A DNA stretch of 64,000 bases from contig CAKTDC010000013.1 in assembly GCA_934541015.1 (NCBI GenBank), positions 11,299 to 75,298 on the forward strand. The letters run 5' to 3'. Position 1 is the first letter of the stretch. Each line of letters opens with the position of its first letter. Origin of the DNA: an uncultured Luteimonas sp. GTDB taxonomy: Bacteria; Pseudomonadota; Gammaproteobacteria; Xanthomonadales; Xanthomonadaceae. The notes below the pieces were generated by a model. That model had not been told where the DNA came from. It saw nothing but the letters and a program-made list of their open reading frames with translations, and did not search any database. This document shows, piece after piece, positions 33,403 through 42,963 of this stretch. Both the position numbers and the translations under genes were made by a program.

Positions 33403-34037
33403 CAGGATTCCACCTCTTCGGCTTCCGGCGCGCCGCCGGCTTCGCCCAGCTTGAGTTCGACCAGCATCCGCTGCGGCGAGGCAACGTCCAGCTGGCGCAG
33501 CGCGGCCTGGTATTCGGTGGCCGCCTGTTCCGCCCGGCCCAGCGCGAAATGGGCGTCGCCGCGGGTCTCCCGCGACGCCGCATCGTCGGCGCCGGCGAGC
33601 AGGCCCAGCGCCTCCTCGGCCTTGCCGGTATCGATCAGCAGCCGCGCCAGGCGCTGGCGGACCACGGCGGCGAGGCCGGCGTCCTCGTCCTGGCTGGCCG
33701 CACGCAGGGTGGCGATGGCGGCCTCGGACTCGCCGGCCTCGACCTGGGCCTTGGCCAGGTCCAGCGCCACCAGCCCGGCGTAGGCGCTGTCGGCCAGGGC
33801 CTGGGCCTGTTCCGCAGCCTGTTTCAGGTTGCCGGCGCCGATGCTCTCCTGCACCGCGCGGTAGCTGTCGCCGGTCGCGATGCGCTTGGCGTGGGCCTGC
33901 TCGGTCCACCATCTCCAGCCGAAGATGATGCACAGGCCGAGGACCAGCCCTCCGATCAGACCGGGCGCATTGCTGCGCAGCCAGTCGCGAACCCGTTCAC
34001 CCTGTTCATGCTCGTCGAGCAGTTCGTCCAGCGCCAT
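33402..34037 (-). CDS. YfgM-like ancillary SecYEG/TPR membrane protein
   Basis: 211 residues with the YfgM/DUF2133 layout: short cytoplasmic N-terminus (LDELLDEHEQGERVRDWLR), one membrane helix (about 25-43) and a periplasmic TPR domain built of Ala/Glu-rich repeats. YfgM associates with SecYEG and PpiD and feeds proteins to periplasmic chaperones. The ATG at 34037 matches the conserved MALDELLDEHEQGE start. The stop overlaps bamB by one base. The hisS gene that commonly precedes it in enterobacteria is absent. Confidence 0.88.
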   Translation of the reverse strand: MALDELLDEHEQGERVRDWLRSNAPGLIGGLVLGLCIIFGWRWWTEQAHAKRIATGDSYRAVQESIGAGNLKQAAEQAQALADSAYAGLVALDLAKAQVEAGESEAAIATLRAASQDEDAGLAAVVRQRLARLLIDTGKAEEALGLLAGADDAASRETRGDAHFALGRAEQAATEYQAALRQLDVASPQRMLVELKLGEAGGAPEAEEVES

Positions 34038-34163
34038 GTATCGCCATTGCCATGCTGTCCCGGACGCGCGCACCGCGGTGCCGGCCGGGATCGTGGATCG
34101 GGCCTGTTGCCGCAGTGGATCAACAGGAATGTGGGTCGTCGCGCGGCCCTGCGCCCGCCGGCG

Positions 34164-34973
34164 CTACTGTTCGGCCGGGGCGAGCGAGCCGTCAGAGGAT
34201 ACCGTAAAGCGCGCCACGTTCGCGCGCTGGAAGGCAGCCAGATCCTGAATGCGCCCGTGCTGCCGGACCTCCACGGCGCCGGCGTTTCCGAGCACCACGT
34301 GCCCGACCCTGCCGGCCTCGAACTCGCGCTGCTCGCCCGCCTTCATCAGCCCCTGCTCGATGCGCTCGCCGTCCGGGGCGCTGATCTCGACCCAGCTGTC
34401 CTGCCCGAAATGCAGGCTCAGCGCGGGCGCGGCGCGGACGCGCTCGGCCGCGCGCGGCGGCAGCGCGGTCATCGACGCCACCATCGGCCGCGGACGGGCC
34501 GGCGCCTGCTGCGGCTGCGGGTCGCCGCCGGCGACCGGGGTGTCGAGCGAGGCGGTGGTGGCGGTCCCGTCGAGATGGCTGCGGGTGGCCATCCACACCG
34601 GCACCACGATCAGCGCGGTGATCACGATGTAGACCATCCGCCCCATCAGCTTCTCGGCCATGCGCTGGATCGGCGGCGTATAGGTGCGCGGCTGCAGCCG
34701 GCTGGGCTCCACCGCCACCCGCGCCGCGATGGGCACCGAGTCGTCGATCTGGACCTTGAGCAGGCGCGCGTAGCTGCGCAGCTGGCCGCGGATGTAGACC
34801 GGGGCGTCGAGACTGGCCCAGTCCTCCGCCTCCAGCGCCTCGATCACCCGCACCGGCATGCGCAGCCGGCGGGACACCTCGGGCACGTCCAGGCCCGCCT
34901 CGATGCGGGCGCGCCGGAGGCGTTCGCCGATACCACTGTCGAAAAGATCGGGCGTATGCGTCGACGGCGTCAT
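34164..34973 (-). CDS. rodZ: RodZ-like cytoskeletal/cell-shape protein
   Basis: 269 residues. A cytoplasmic helix-turn-helix domain (about 16-82, GERLRRARIEAGLDVPEVSRRL region) is followed by a membrane helix (about 113-130) and a Pro-rich periplasmic linker. The C-terminal DUF4115 beta domain (about 188-262) includes SWVEISAPDGERI. RodZ links MreB filaments to the elongasome. The ATG overlaps the pilW stop as ATGA. ispG, often next in other gammaproteobacteria, is missing before the YfgM-like gene. Confidence 0.93.
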   Translation of the reverse strand: MTPSTHTPDLFDSGIGERLRRARIEAGLDVPEVSRRLRMPVRVIEALEAEDWASLDAPVYIRGQLRSYARLLKVQIDDSVPIAARVAVEPSRLQPRTYTPPIQRMAEKLMGRMVYIVITALIVVPVWMATRSHLDGTATTASLDTPVAGGDPQPQQAPARPRPMVASMTALPPRAAERVRAAPALSLHFGQDSWVEISAPDGERIEQGLMKAGEQREFEAGRVGHVVLGNAGAVEVRQHGRIQDLAAFQRANVARFTVSSDGSLAPAEQ

Positions 34974-35780
34974 GGTTGAACCAAAGTCCCCTGGTGGTCG
35001 GTGGCGGCCTGCGGGAACTCCTCCCGCAGCCGTCTGGAGTAGCGTTCCGCAGCGACGGCGTCGCCGAGGCTGGTTTCGATCCTGGAGGCGAGCAGCAGGG
35101 CCTCGGCGGTGGGGGGCGCCGCGGCGAGCCGGCGTTCGGAGAACGCACGCGCTTCCATGAACCGTCCGCTACGGTACATGTATTCGCTCAATCCGGCGAG
35201 AGCCGCGGTGCTTTCCGGCGCGAGCGTCAGCGCCGCGCGCAGGTAGGGCTCGACCCGGTCCATCTGCCCGGCCTGCATCGCGCAGGAGCCGGCATTGGCC
35301 AGCGCCGACACCCGCTGCCCGCCGTAATAGCCCGGTTCGGCCAAGGCCCGGTCGAACCAGGCCAGCGACTCGGCGCTGCGGCCGTTGCCGCACAGCCAGG
35401 CGCCGTAGTTGTTCAGCACCGGCCCGCTCGACGGGTCCAGCTCGGCGGCGCGCTGGTAGTGCCGCCCGGCCTCGGGCAGGCGCCCGTCCAGGCCGGCGAT
35501 CAGGCCGAGCATGGTGTGGCCGTCGGCGAAGGAGCGGTCCTGCTTCACCGCGGCCCGGGCGTCGGCCTCGGCGGCATCGAGCTGGCCGGCCTGCAGCTTC
35601 TGCTCGGCGGTGGCCACCAGCCGGCGCGCGGCTTCGCGCTGCCTCGATTCGCGCGACTGGGAAAAGCTGTACTCCGGGGCCACCCGCTCCATGCCCTTGC
35701 GCTGGGCGCTGGGCTTGACGAAGGTGAGCCGCGAGCAGGCGCTGGACGCCACCACGATCGCCAGGACCAGCACCGACAGC

Positions 35781-35794
<14 letters not shown>
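34970..35794 (-). CDS. pilW: Type IV pilus biogenesis/stability lipoprotein PilW (PilF)
   Basis: 274 residues. Signal peptide ending in ASSAC (Cys20 lipidation) followed by about five TPR units, e.g. [22 protein letters not shown] and [20 protein letters not shown] (segments). PilF/PilW is the pilotin that brings the PilQ secretin to the outer membrane. The ATG at 35794 has GGGAGG upstream and overlaps the end of rlmN by 14 bp. The location between rlmN and rodZ matches the gammaproteobacterial order. Confidence 0.92.
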
Positions 35795-36935
<1,141 letters not shown>

Positions 36936-36954
36936 GGGCCTACATGGTTGTCCT

Positions 36955-37380
36955 TCAGCGCGCGAAGATCTCGGTACTGGCGAAGAAGTACGCGATCTCG
37001 ACCGCGGCCGTCTCCGGCGCATCCGAACCGTGCACCGCGTTGGCGTCGATCGAATCGGCGAAGTCGGCGCGGATCGTGCCCGGCGCCGCATCCTTGGGGT
37101 TGGTCGCGCCCATCAGCTCGCGGTTCTTCGCGATGGCGCCTTCGCCTTCGAGCACCTGGATCTGCACCGGGCCGCTGATCATGAACTCGACCAGCGCGTT
37201 GAAGAACGGGCGCTCGCGATGCACGGCGTAGAAGCCTTCGGCTTCCTTGCGCGAGAGATGCTTCATCTTCGAGGCGACGACCTTCAGGCCGCCCTTCTCG
37301 AAGCGCGAATAGATTTCGCCGATCACGTTCTTGGCGACCGCGTCGGGCTTGATGATCGAAAGGGTGCGCTCCAGCGCCAT
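36955..37380 (-). CDS. ndk: Nucleoside-diphosphate kinase
   Basis: 141-residue Ndk, balancing NTP pools by phosphate transfer through His117 in [12 protein letters not shown]. The protein starts [15 protein letters not shown], and length equals the family norm. GGAG lies ten bases before the ATG at 37380. It heads the leftward series ndk-rlmN-pilW-rodZ. Its leader contains a terminator-like hairpin (37439-37462), which may make expression conditional. Confidence 0.98.
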   Translation of the reverse strand: MALERTLSIIKPDAVAKNVIGEIYSRFEKGGLKVVASKMKHLSRKEAEGFYAVHRERPFFNALVEFMISGPVQIQVLEGEGAIAKNRELMGATNPKDAAPGTIRADFADSIDANAVHGSDAPETAAVEIAYFFASTEIFAR

Positions 37381-37436
37381 TGGTAGAGTCTCCGGTGGAG
37401 GGCCGACAACCATGGCTGGCGGCCAGAGTAACATGG

Positions 37437-37462
37437 AAAAACCCGCGTGGGGACGCGGGTTT
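37437..37462 (-). terminator. Terminator-like hairpin in the ndk leader
   Basis: Perfect 10-bp stem (AAACCCGCGT with ACGCGGGTTT) around a 4-base loop, followed on the minus strand by TTTTT. It lies 57 bp upstream of the ndk start. No minus-strand gene lies upstream, so it would end only a short leader RNA. Confidence 0.7.
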
Positions 37463-37482
37463 AGCCGACATGGCTGCGGACA

Positions 37483-37488
37483 ATTCTA
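37483..37488 (-). promoter_or_regulatory. Candidate -10 box (TAGAAT) for ndk leader transcript
   Basis: On the minus strand GATAGAATTG offers a good extended -10 about 20 bases before the leader hairpin. A convincing -35 is not visible at 17-18 bp (CGCAAT/TCGCAA only), so the call is tentative. Confidence 0.4.
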
Positions 37489-37529
37489 TCGCAGCACCCG
37501 GCGCCATTGCGAGCGCCGGCAGCGACGGA

Positions 37530-37558
37530 TTGACCGCCGCCGCCGGCCGCCCTAGTAT
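37530..37558 (+). promoter_or_regulatory. psrA-fad promoter
   Basis: -35 TTGACC (37530-37535) and -10 TAGTAT (37553-37558) with a 17-bp spacer, ideally placed before the TetR/PsrA gene. The PsrA box begins at the last base of the -10 and covers the expected transcription start. Confidence 0.75.
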
Positions 37559-37575
37559 TCAAACATCCGTTTGAA
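37558..37575. promoter_or_regulatory. PsrA-type operator
   Basis: Inverted repeat TTCAAACATCCGTTTGAA with 7-bp arms. It fits the Pseudomonas PsrA consensus (G/C)AAAC-N2-4-GTTT(G/C) and overlaps the start-point region of its own promoter, indicating autorepression relieved by long-chain fatty acids or acyl-CoA. Confidence 0.8.
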
Positions 37576-37594
37576 GGGTGCGTTGGGAGGCGCG

Positions 37595-38212
37595 ATGTCG
37601 AACCACCAGTTCTCCACCAAGGACAGGATCCTCGGCGCCGCCGAAGAGCTCTTCGCCCAGTACGGTTTCGCCGGCACCTCGCTGCGCCAGGTGACCGGAC
37701 GGGCCGACGTCAACATCGCCGCGGTCAACTACCACTTCGGCAGCAAGGAAAACCTGGTCAACGAGGTCTTCCGCCGGCGCATGGACGTGATGAGCGCGCA
37801 GCGCCTGTCACGCCTGCGCGACGCGCTCGACGCCGGCGACGACCGGCTCGAACCGGTCCTGGGCGCCTTCGTCGAGCCGGCGCTGGCCATGGCCCAGGAC
37901 CGCCACGGCGGTGGCGCCTTCATCCGCGTGATCGCCCGCGCCTACGCCGAGAAGAACGACGGGCTGCGCAAATTCCTCTCCGACCAGTACGGCCACGTGC
38001 AGCGCGAGTTCGCCCGGGCCCTGGCCGGCTGCCTGCCGCACCTGGGCAAGGAAGAGCTGTACTGGCGCCTGGACTTCCTCGGCGGCGCGCTCACCTACGC
38101 CATGGCCGATTTCGGCCTGATCAAGCGGCCGGCCGGCGTCAGCGAGGCAGCGCACCGCCAGCGCGCGGCCCAGGAGCTGATCCGCTTCGCCGCCGCCGGC
38201 TTCCGGGCCTGA
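37595..38212 (+). CDS. psrA: TetR-family fatty-acid-responsive regulator (PsrA-like)
   Basis: 205 residues. The HTH region RILGAAEELFAQYGFAGTS followed by VNIAAVNYHFGSKENLV closely resembles Pseudomonas PsrA. The C-terminal ligand domain shares GGAFIRVIARAYAEK, FARALAGCLPHLGKEELYWRL and end features with it. The ATG at 37595 has GGGAGG at the proper distance; an upstream ATG lacks one. It is followed after 27 bp by the FadN-type gene, so it probably represses the beta-oxidation module through the box at 37558-37575. Confidence 0.85.
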   Translation: MSNHQFSTKDRILGAAEELFAQYGFAGTSLRQVTGRADVNIAAVNYHFGSKENLVNEVFRRRMDVMSAQRLSRLRDALDAGDDRLEPVLGAFVEPALAMAQDRHGGGAFIRVIARAYAEKNDGLRKFLSDQYGHVQREFARALAGCLPHLGKEELYWRLDFLGGALTYAMADFGLIKRPAGVSEAAHRQRAAQELIRFAAAGFRA

Positions 38213-38239
38213 GGGCCACATCCCTTTCAAAACAGATGG

Positions 38240-40621
38240 ATGCACGACATGTCTGAGAAACTTCCTGTTCGACGCGCCGCGGTGCTGGGCGCCGGCGTCA
38301 TGGGCGCCCAGATCGCCGCCCACCTGACCAACGCCGGCGTGGACACCGTCCTGTTCGACCTTCCAGCCAAGGAGGGCAATCCCGACGGCGTGGTGCTCAA
38401 GGCCCTGGCCAACCTCGGCAAGCTCAGCCCCGCCCCGCTCGCCAGCCGCTCGCTGGCCGAGGCCATCACCCCGGCCAACTACGACACCGGGCTGGCCCTG
38501 CTCGAAGGCTGCGACCTGATCATCGAGGCGATCGCCGAGCGGATGGACTGGAAGCAGGACCTGTACCGCAAGATTGCGCCCTTCGTACCCGCGCACGCGG
38601 TGCTGGCAAGCAACACTTCCGGCCTTGGAATCAACAAGTTGGCAGAGGTTCTTCCAGAAGAACTTCGCCCGCGGTTCTGCGGCGTGCACTTCTTCAACCC
38701 GCCGCGCTACATGCACCTGGCCGAGCTGATTCCGGCCAGGACCACCGACAGGGCGGTGCTGGAGGGGCTGGAAGGCTTCCTGGTCAGCACCCTGGGCAAG
38801 GGCGTGGTCTACGCCAGGGACACCCCGAACTTCATCGGCAACCGCATCGGCGTGTTCTCGATCCTGGCCACCGCGCACCATACCGCCGAAGCCGGGCTGG
38901 GCTTCGACGAGGTCGACGCGCTGACCGGCCCGCTGATCGGGCGGCCGAAGTCGGCGACCTACCGCACCTCCGACGTGGTCGGCCTGGACACCATGGCCCA
39001 CGTCATCCGGACCATGGCCGACACCCTGCCCGACGACCCCTGGCACGCCTACTTCAAGTCGCCCAAGTGGCTGGAGGCGCTGATCGCCAAGGGCGCGCTG
39101 GGCCAGAAGACCGGCGCCGGCATCTTCCGCAAGGTCGGCAGGGACATCGTCGTGCTCGATCCGGAAAAGCAGGACTACCGCCCCGCCGACCGCTCCGCCG
39201 CGCCGGAGGTGGTGGAGATCCTCAAGACCAGGAACCCGGCGGAGAAGTTCGCGAAGCTGCGCGAGAGCGCGCACCCGCAGGCCCAGTTCCTGTGGGCGGT
39301 GTTCCGCGACCTGTTCCACTACAGCGCCTGCCATCTGTCCGACATCGCCGAGACCGCGCGCGACGTCGACCTGGCCATCCGCTGGGGCTACGGCTGGTCG
39401 CTCGGTCCCTTCGAGACCTGGCAGGCGGCGGGCTGGAAGCAGGTCGCGCAGTGGATCGCCGAGGACATCACCAGCGGCAAGGCCATGAGCAGCACGCCGC
39501 TGCCGGACTGGGTGTTCGACGGCCGCGAGGGCGTGCATGCCGCCGAGGGCAGCTACAGCCCGGCGCAGGACGCCAAGCTGCCGCGCTCGGCCCTGCCCGT
39601 CTACCGCCGCCAGCGCTTCCCCGACCCGCTGCTGGGTGAATCCTTCCCGCAGGGCGAGACGGTATTCGAGAACGACGGCCTGCGGCTGTGGACCGACGGC
39701 GACGACATCGGCGTGGTGAGCTTCAAGACCAAGATGCACACGGTGTCCGACCAGGTGCTCGACGGCCTGCAGGAAGCGGTCGCCATCGCCGAGAAGAAGT
39801 TCGCGGGCCTGGTGATCTGGCAGCCCAAGGAGCCGTTCTCCGCCGGCGCCGACCTGGCCGGCGCGCTCGGCGCGCTGCAGGCCGGCAGGATCGCCGAATT
39901 CGAGGCGATGGTCGCCAACTTCCAGGCCACCAGCCAGCGCATCAAGTATTCGCTGGTGCCGGTGGTCGCGGCGGTGCGCGGCCTGGCCCTGGGCGGCGGC
40001 TGCGAGTTCCAGATGCACTCGGCGCGCACGGTCGCGCACCTGGAGAGCTACATCGGCCTGGTCGAGGCCGGCGTCGGCCTGCTGCCCGCGGGCGGCGGCC
40101 TGAAGGAGCTGGCGGCGCGCGCCTCGCAGGCAGCGGGTCCGGGCGGCGACGTGTTCGCCGAGCTGAAGAAGACCTTCGAGACGGTGGCGATGGCCAGGGT
40201 CTCGGCCTCCGCGGTGGAGGCGAAGGAGCTGGGCCTGCTGCGCGCCGGCGACAAGGTCGCCTTCAACGCGTACGAGCTGCTGCACATCGCCAGGGCCGAG
40301 GCGCGCGGACTGGCCGAAACCGGCTACCGGCCGCCCCTGCCCGCACGCCGCATCCAGGTCGCCGGCGACGTCGGCATCGCCACCTTCCGGATGCTGCTGG
40401 TGAACATGCTCGAAGGCCGCTTCATCAGCGAGTACGACAGCGAGATCGCCACCCGCATCGCCACCGTGCTCTGCGGCGGCGAGGTCGACCGCGGCTCGGT
40501 GGTCGACGAGGACTGGCTGCTGCGCCTTGAGCGCCAGCACTTCGTCGAACTGGCCCAGCAGGAGAAGACCCAGGCGCGCATCGGGCACATGCTCAAGACG
40601 GGAAAGCCGCTGCGCAACTGA
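38240..40621 (+). CDS. FadN-type 3-hydroxyacyl-CoA dehydrogenase/enoyl-CoA hydratase fusion
   Basis: 793-residue beta-oxidation protein. The domain order is dehydrogenase first (NAD loop GAGVMGAQIAAHL at 17-29; catalytic HFFNPP; second helical HAD domain ending about 430) and crotonase second (SAGADLAGAL, then RGLALGGGCEF at about 577-587 and EAGVGLLPAGGGL). This is the order of Bacillus FadN, the reverse of E. coli FadB. It performs hydration and NAD-dependent oxidation of enoyl-CoA, handing the ketoacyl-CoA to the thiolase downstream. A second ATG three codons on is possible. Confidence 0.93.
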   Translation: MHDMSEKLPVRRAAVLGAGVMGAQIAAHLTNAGVDTVLFDLPAKEGNPDGVVLKALANLGKLSPAPLASRSLAEAITPANYDTGLALLEGCDLIIEAIAERMDWKQDLYRKIAPFVPAHAVLASNTSGLGINKLAEVLPEELRPRFCGVHFFNPPRYMHLAELIPARTTDRAVLEGLEGFLVSTLGKGVVYARDTPNFIGNRIGVFSILATAHHTAEAGLGFDEVDALTGPLIGRPKSATYRTSDVVGLDTMAHVIRTMADTLPDDPWHAYFKSPKWLEALIAKGALGQKTGAGIFRKVGRDIVVLDPEKQDYRPADRSAAPEVVEILKTRNPAEKFAKLRESAHPQAQFLWAVFRDLFHYSACHLSDIAETARDVDLAIRWGYGWSLGPFETWQAAGWKQVAQWIAEDITSGKAMSSTPLPDWVFDGREGVHAAEGSYSPAQDAKLPRSALPVYRRQRFPDPLLGESFPQGETVFENDGLRLWTDGDDIGVVSFKTKMHTVSDQVLDGLQEAVAIAEKKFAGLVIWQPKEPFSAGADLAGALGALQAGRIAEFEAMVANFQATSQRIKYSLVPVVAAVRGLALGGGCEFQMHSARTVAHLESYIGLVEAGVGLLPAGGGLKELAARASQAAGPGGDVFAELKKTFETVAMARVSASAVEAKELGLLRAGDKVAFNAYELLHIARAEARGLAETGYRPPLPARRIQVAGDVGIATFRMLLVNMLEGRFISEYDSEIATRIATVLCGGEVDRGSVVDEDWLLRLERQHFVELAQQEKTQARIGHMLKTGKPLRN

Positions 40622-40629
40622 CGTTGCGC

Positions 40630-40756
40630 GGGATTCGGGATTGGGGATTCGCAGGCGCGGCCCCCACCCGTCCACCACCACCAGGACAATCTGCCGGGTA
40701 ACGGACATCGCTGGAGACGGGGTTCTGCTTCTCCCAATCCCCAATCCCGAATTCCC
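40630..40756. repeat. Inverted GGATTGGGGATT-type repeat between fadN-like and thiolase genes
   Basis: The arm at 40633-40649 (ATTCGGGATTGGGGATT) matches in reverse complement 40736-40752, enclosing about 86 bases. The 158-bp spacer therefore can form a large stem-loop in the fad transcript. It resembles a dispersed xanthomonad intergenic repeat; a possible smaller relative is the GGATCGGGG-rich spacer at 25212-25245. Confidence 0.7.
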
Positions 40757-40779
40757 AATCCCGGCTTTCGGAGAAAGCC

Positions 40780-41982
40780 ATGACCCAGATCCAGGACGCC
40801 TACATCGTCGCCGCCACCCGCACCCCGGTGGGCAAGGCGCCCAAGGGCGTGTTCCGCAATACCCGTCCCGACGACATGCTCACCCACGTGCTCAAGGCCG
40901 TGGTCGCGCAGGCGCCGGGGATCGACGTGGGCCGCATCGAGGATGCGGTCATCGGCTGCGCCATGCCCGAGGGCGAGCAGGGCATGAACGTGGCGCGCAT
41001 CGGCGTGCTGCTGGCCGGCCTGCCCGACACCGTCGCCGCGCAGACCATCAACCGCTTCTGCTCCTCCGGCCTGCAGGCGGTGGCGCTGGCGGCCGACCAG
41101 ATCCGGCTGGGCAACGCCGACCTGGTGCTGGCCGGCGGTACCGAGTCGATGTCGATGGTGCCGATGATGGGCAACAAGGTCGCGCTGTCGCCCGCGGTGT
41201 TCAGGGACGACCACGTCGCCATCGCCTACGGCATGGGCATCACCGCCGAGAAGGTGGCCGAGGAGTGGAAGGTCTCGCGCGAGGCGCAGGACGCGTTCGC
41301 GGTGGAATCGCACCGCCGGGCGCTGGCGGCACAGGCGGCAGGCGAGTTCCGTGACGAGATCACGCCATACGAAGTGATGTCGCACGTGCCCGACCTTGCC
41401 GGCAATGCCGTGCGATTGAAGAAGCTGCTGGTGGAGAACGACGAGGGCCCGCGCGCGGACACCTCGGCCGAGGGCCTGGCGAAGCTGCGCACCGTGTTCC
41501 GCAACGGCCAGTCCGGCGGCTCGGTCACAGCCGGCAATTCCTCGCAGATGAGCGACGGCGCGGGTGCCTTGCTGCTGGCCTCGGAGCAGGCGATCAAGGA
41601 CTACGGCCTGACTCCCCTCGCCCGCTTCGTCAGCTTCTCGGTCGCCGGCGTGCGCCCGGAAGTGATGGGCATCGGTCCGATCGCGGCGATTCCCAAGGCG
41701 CTCAGGCAGGCCGGGCTGACGAAGGACCAGCTCGACTGGATCGAGCTCAACGAGGCCTTCGCCGCCCAGGCGCTGGCGGTGATCGGCGATTCCGAACTGG
41801 ATCCGGCGAAGGTCAACCCGCTCGGTGGCGCGATCGCGCTCGGCCACCCGCTGGGCGCCACCGGCGCGATCCGCACCGCGACCCTGGTCCACGGCATGCG
41901 CCGGCGCAAGCAGAAGTACGGCATGGTGACCATGTGCATCGGCACCGGCATGGGCGCGGCGGGGATCTTCGAGGCACTCTGA
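40780..41982 (+). CDS. fadA: Acetyl-CoA C-acyltransferase (3-ketoacyl-CoA thiolase)
   Basis: 400-residue thiolase cleaving 3-ketoacyl-CoA with CoA in the last step of beta-oxidation. Acyl-accepting Cys94 is in NRFCSSG, His356 in GHPLGATG and the second Cys386 in CIGTGMG. The start MTQIQDAYIVAATRTPVGK is family-typical, and GGAG occurs 11 bases upstream. It follows the FadN-type gene and ends at a strong terminator, so it closes the psrA-fad module. Confidence 0.96.
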   Translation: MTQIQDAYIVAATRTPVGKAPKGVFRNTRPDDMLTHVLKAVVAQAPGIDVGRIEDAVIGCAMPEGEQGMNVARIGVLLAGLPDTVAAQTINRFCSSGLQAVALAADQIRLGNADLVLAGGTESMSMVPMMGNKVALSPAVFRDDHVAIAYGMGITAEKVAEEWKVSREAQDAFAVESHRRALAAQAAGEFRDEITPYEVMSHVPDLAGNAVRLKKLLVENDEGPRADTSAEGLAKLRTVFRNGQSGGSVTAGNSSQMSDGAGALLLASEQAIKDYGLTPLARFVSFSVAGVRPEVMGIGPIAAIPKALRQAGLTKDQLDWIELNEAFAAQALAVIGDSELDPAKVNPLGGAIALGHPLGATGAIRTATLVHGMRRRKQKYGMVTMCIGTGMGAAGIFEAL

Positions 41983-42005
41983 AACGGTTCCGGAAGCGAC
42001 AATGG

Positions 42006-42034
42006 AAAACGGCGCCTTCCGGCGCCGTTTTTTT
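42006..42034 (+). terminator. Rho-independent terminator of the fad module
   Basis: Stem AAAACGGCGCC / GGCGCCGTTTT around TTCC, then a run of seven T, 24 bases after the thiolase stop. It may also serve galU on the opposite strand. Confidence 0.93.
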
Positions 42035-42063
42035 CTCCCATCGCATGCGGGCGTTCCCGCGCC

Positions 42064-42963
42064 TCAGCTGATATCGGTCACGCCCAGCTCGCGCAGCGCC
42101 CGCGCCATGGCGTCGCGCGCGGCGTCGCTGATCTTCTCGTGGTCGAGCGCGAAGCGGATCGTCGCCTCGACCAGGCCGATGTGGGTGCCGCAGTCGAAGC
42201 GCGTGCCGCGGAAGCGGTAGGCATCCACCTGCTGGCCCTGGATCAGGCTCGCGATCGCGTCGGTCAGCTGGATCTCGCCGCCGGCGCCGCGGCCGGTCTT
42301 CTCCAGATGGGCGAAGATCGCTCCGGGCAGGATGTAGCGCCCGACCACGGCGAGCGTGCTCGGCGCATCGGCCGGCTTCGGCTTCTCGACGATCCGCCGG
42401 ATCGCCCCGGAGCGGTCGCGGAAGCCTTCGGTGGCGACGATGCCGTAGCTCCCGGTCTGCTCCGGCGGCACGTCCTGCACCGCGATCGCGCCAACGCCGC
42501 TGGCCTCGGCGTGGTCGGCCATCTGCTTGAGCGCGCCGTCACCGCCGCGGTTCCAGATCAGGTCGTCGGGCAGCAGCACCGCGAACGGCTCGTCGCCGAC
42601 CACGGGCTTCGCGCACAGCACGGCGTGGCCCAGCCCCAGCGCCTCGGCCTGGGTGACGAACACCGCGCGCACGCCCTCGGGCAGCACGTTGCGCACCAGC
42701 TCCAGCTGCTCGTGCTTGCCCGACTTCTCCAGCTTCTGCTCGAGCTCGTAGGCCTTGTCGAAATAGTCCGCCACCGCGTGCTTGTAGCGGTTGGTGACGA
42801 ACACCAGGGTGTCGCAGCCGGCCTCGATCGCCTCGTCCACCGCGTACTGGATCAGCGGCCGATCGACGATCGGCAGCATCTCCTTGGGGACGGTCTTGGT
42901 TGCCGGCAGGAACCTGGTTCCCAGTCCGGCGACCGGGAATACGGCCTTGCGGATTCTCGTCAT
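42064..42963 (-). CDS. galU: UTP-glucose-1-phosphate uridylyltransferase
   Basis: 299-residue enzyme making UDP-glucose for lipopolysaccharide, exopolysaccharide and trehalose. Signature GLGTRFLPATKTVPKEMLP (about 15-33) and the later VEKPK and GTRFDCGTHIGLV motifs. The ATG overlaps the stop of the epimerase gene as ATGA. It is last in a leftward envelope-sugar operon with the WecA-type and CapD-type genes. Confidence 0.97.
   Translation of the reverse strand: MTRIRKAVFPVAGLGTRFLPATKTVPKEMLPIVDRPLIQYAVDEAIEAGCDTLVFVTNRYKHAVADYFDKAYELEQKLEKSGKHEQLELVRNVLPEGVRAVFVTQAEALGLGHAVLCAKPVVGDEPFAVLLPDDLIWNRGGDGALKQMADHAEASGVGAIAVQDVPPEQTGSYGIVATEGFRDRSGAIRRIVEKPKPADAPSTLAVVGRYILPGAIFAHLEKTGRGAGGEIQLTDAIASLIQGQQVDAYRFRGTRFDCGTHIGLVEATIRFALDHEKISDAARDAMARALRELGVTDIS

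Noticed and set aside
27576..33783. Two very long plus-strand frames opposite moeB-moeA and der-bamB
   Set aside because: Same compositional effect; opposite strands encode recognisable moeB, moeA, mobA, der and bamB.
37808..40744. Long minus-strand frame (978 codons) opposite psrA and the FadN-type gene
   Set aside because: Antisense shadow of well-supported genes, with low-complexity composition and no motif.
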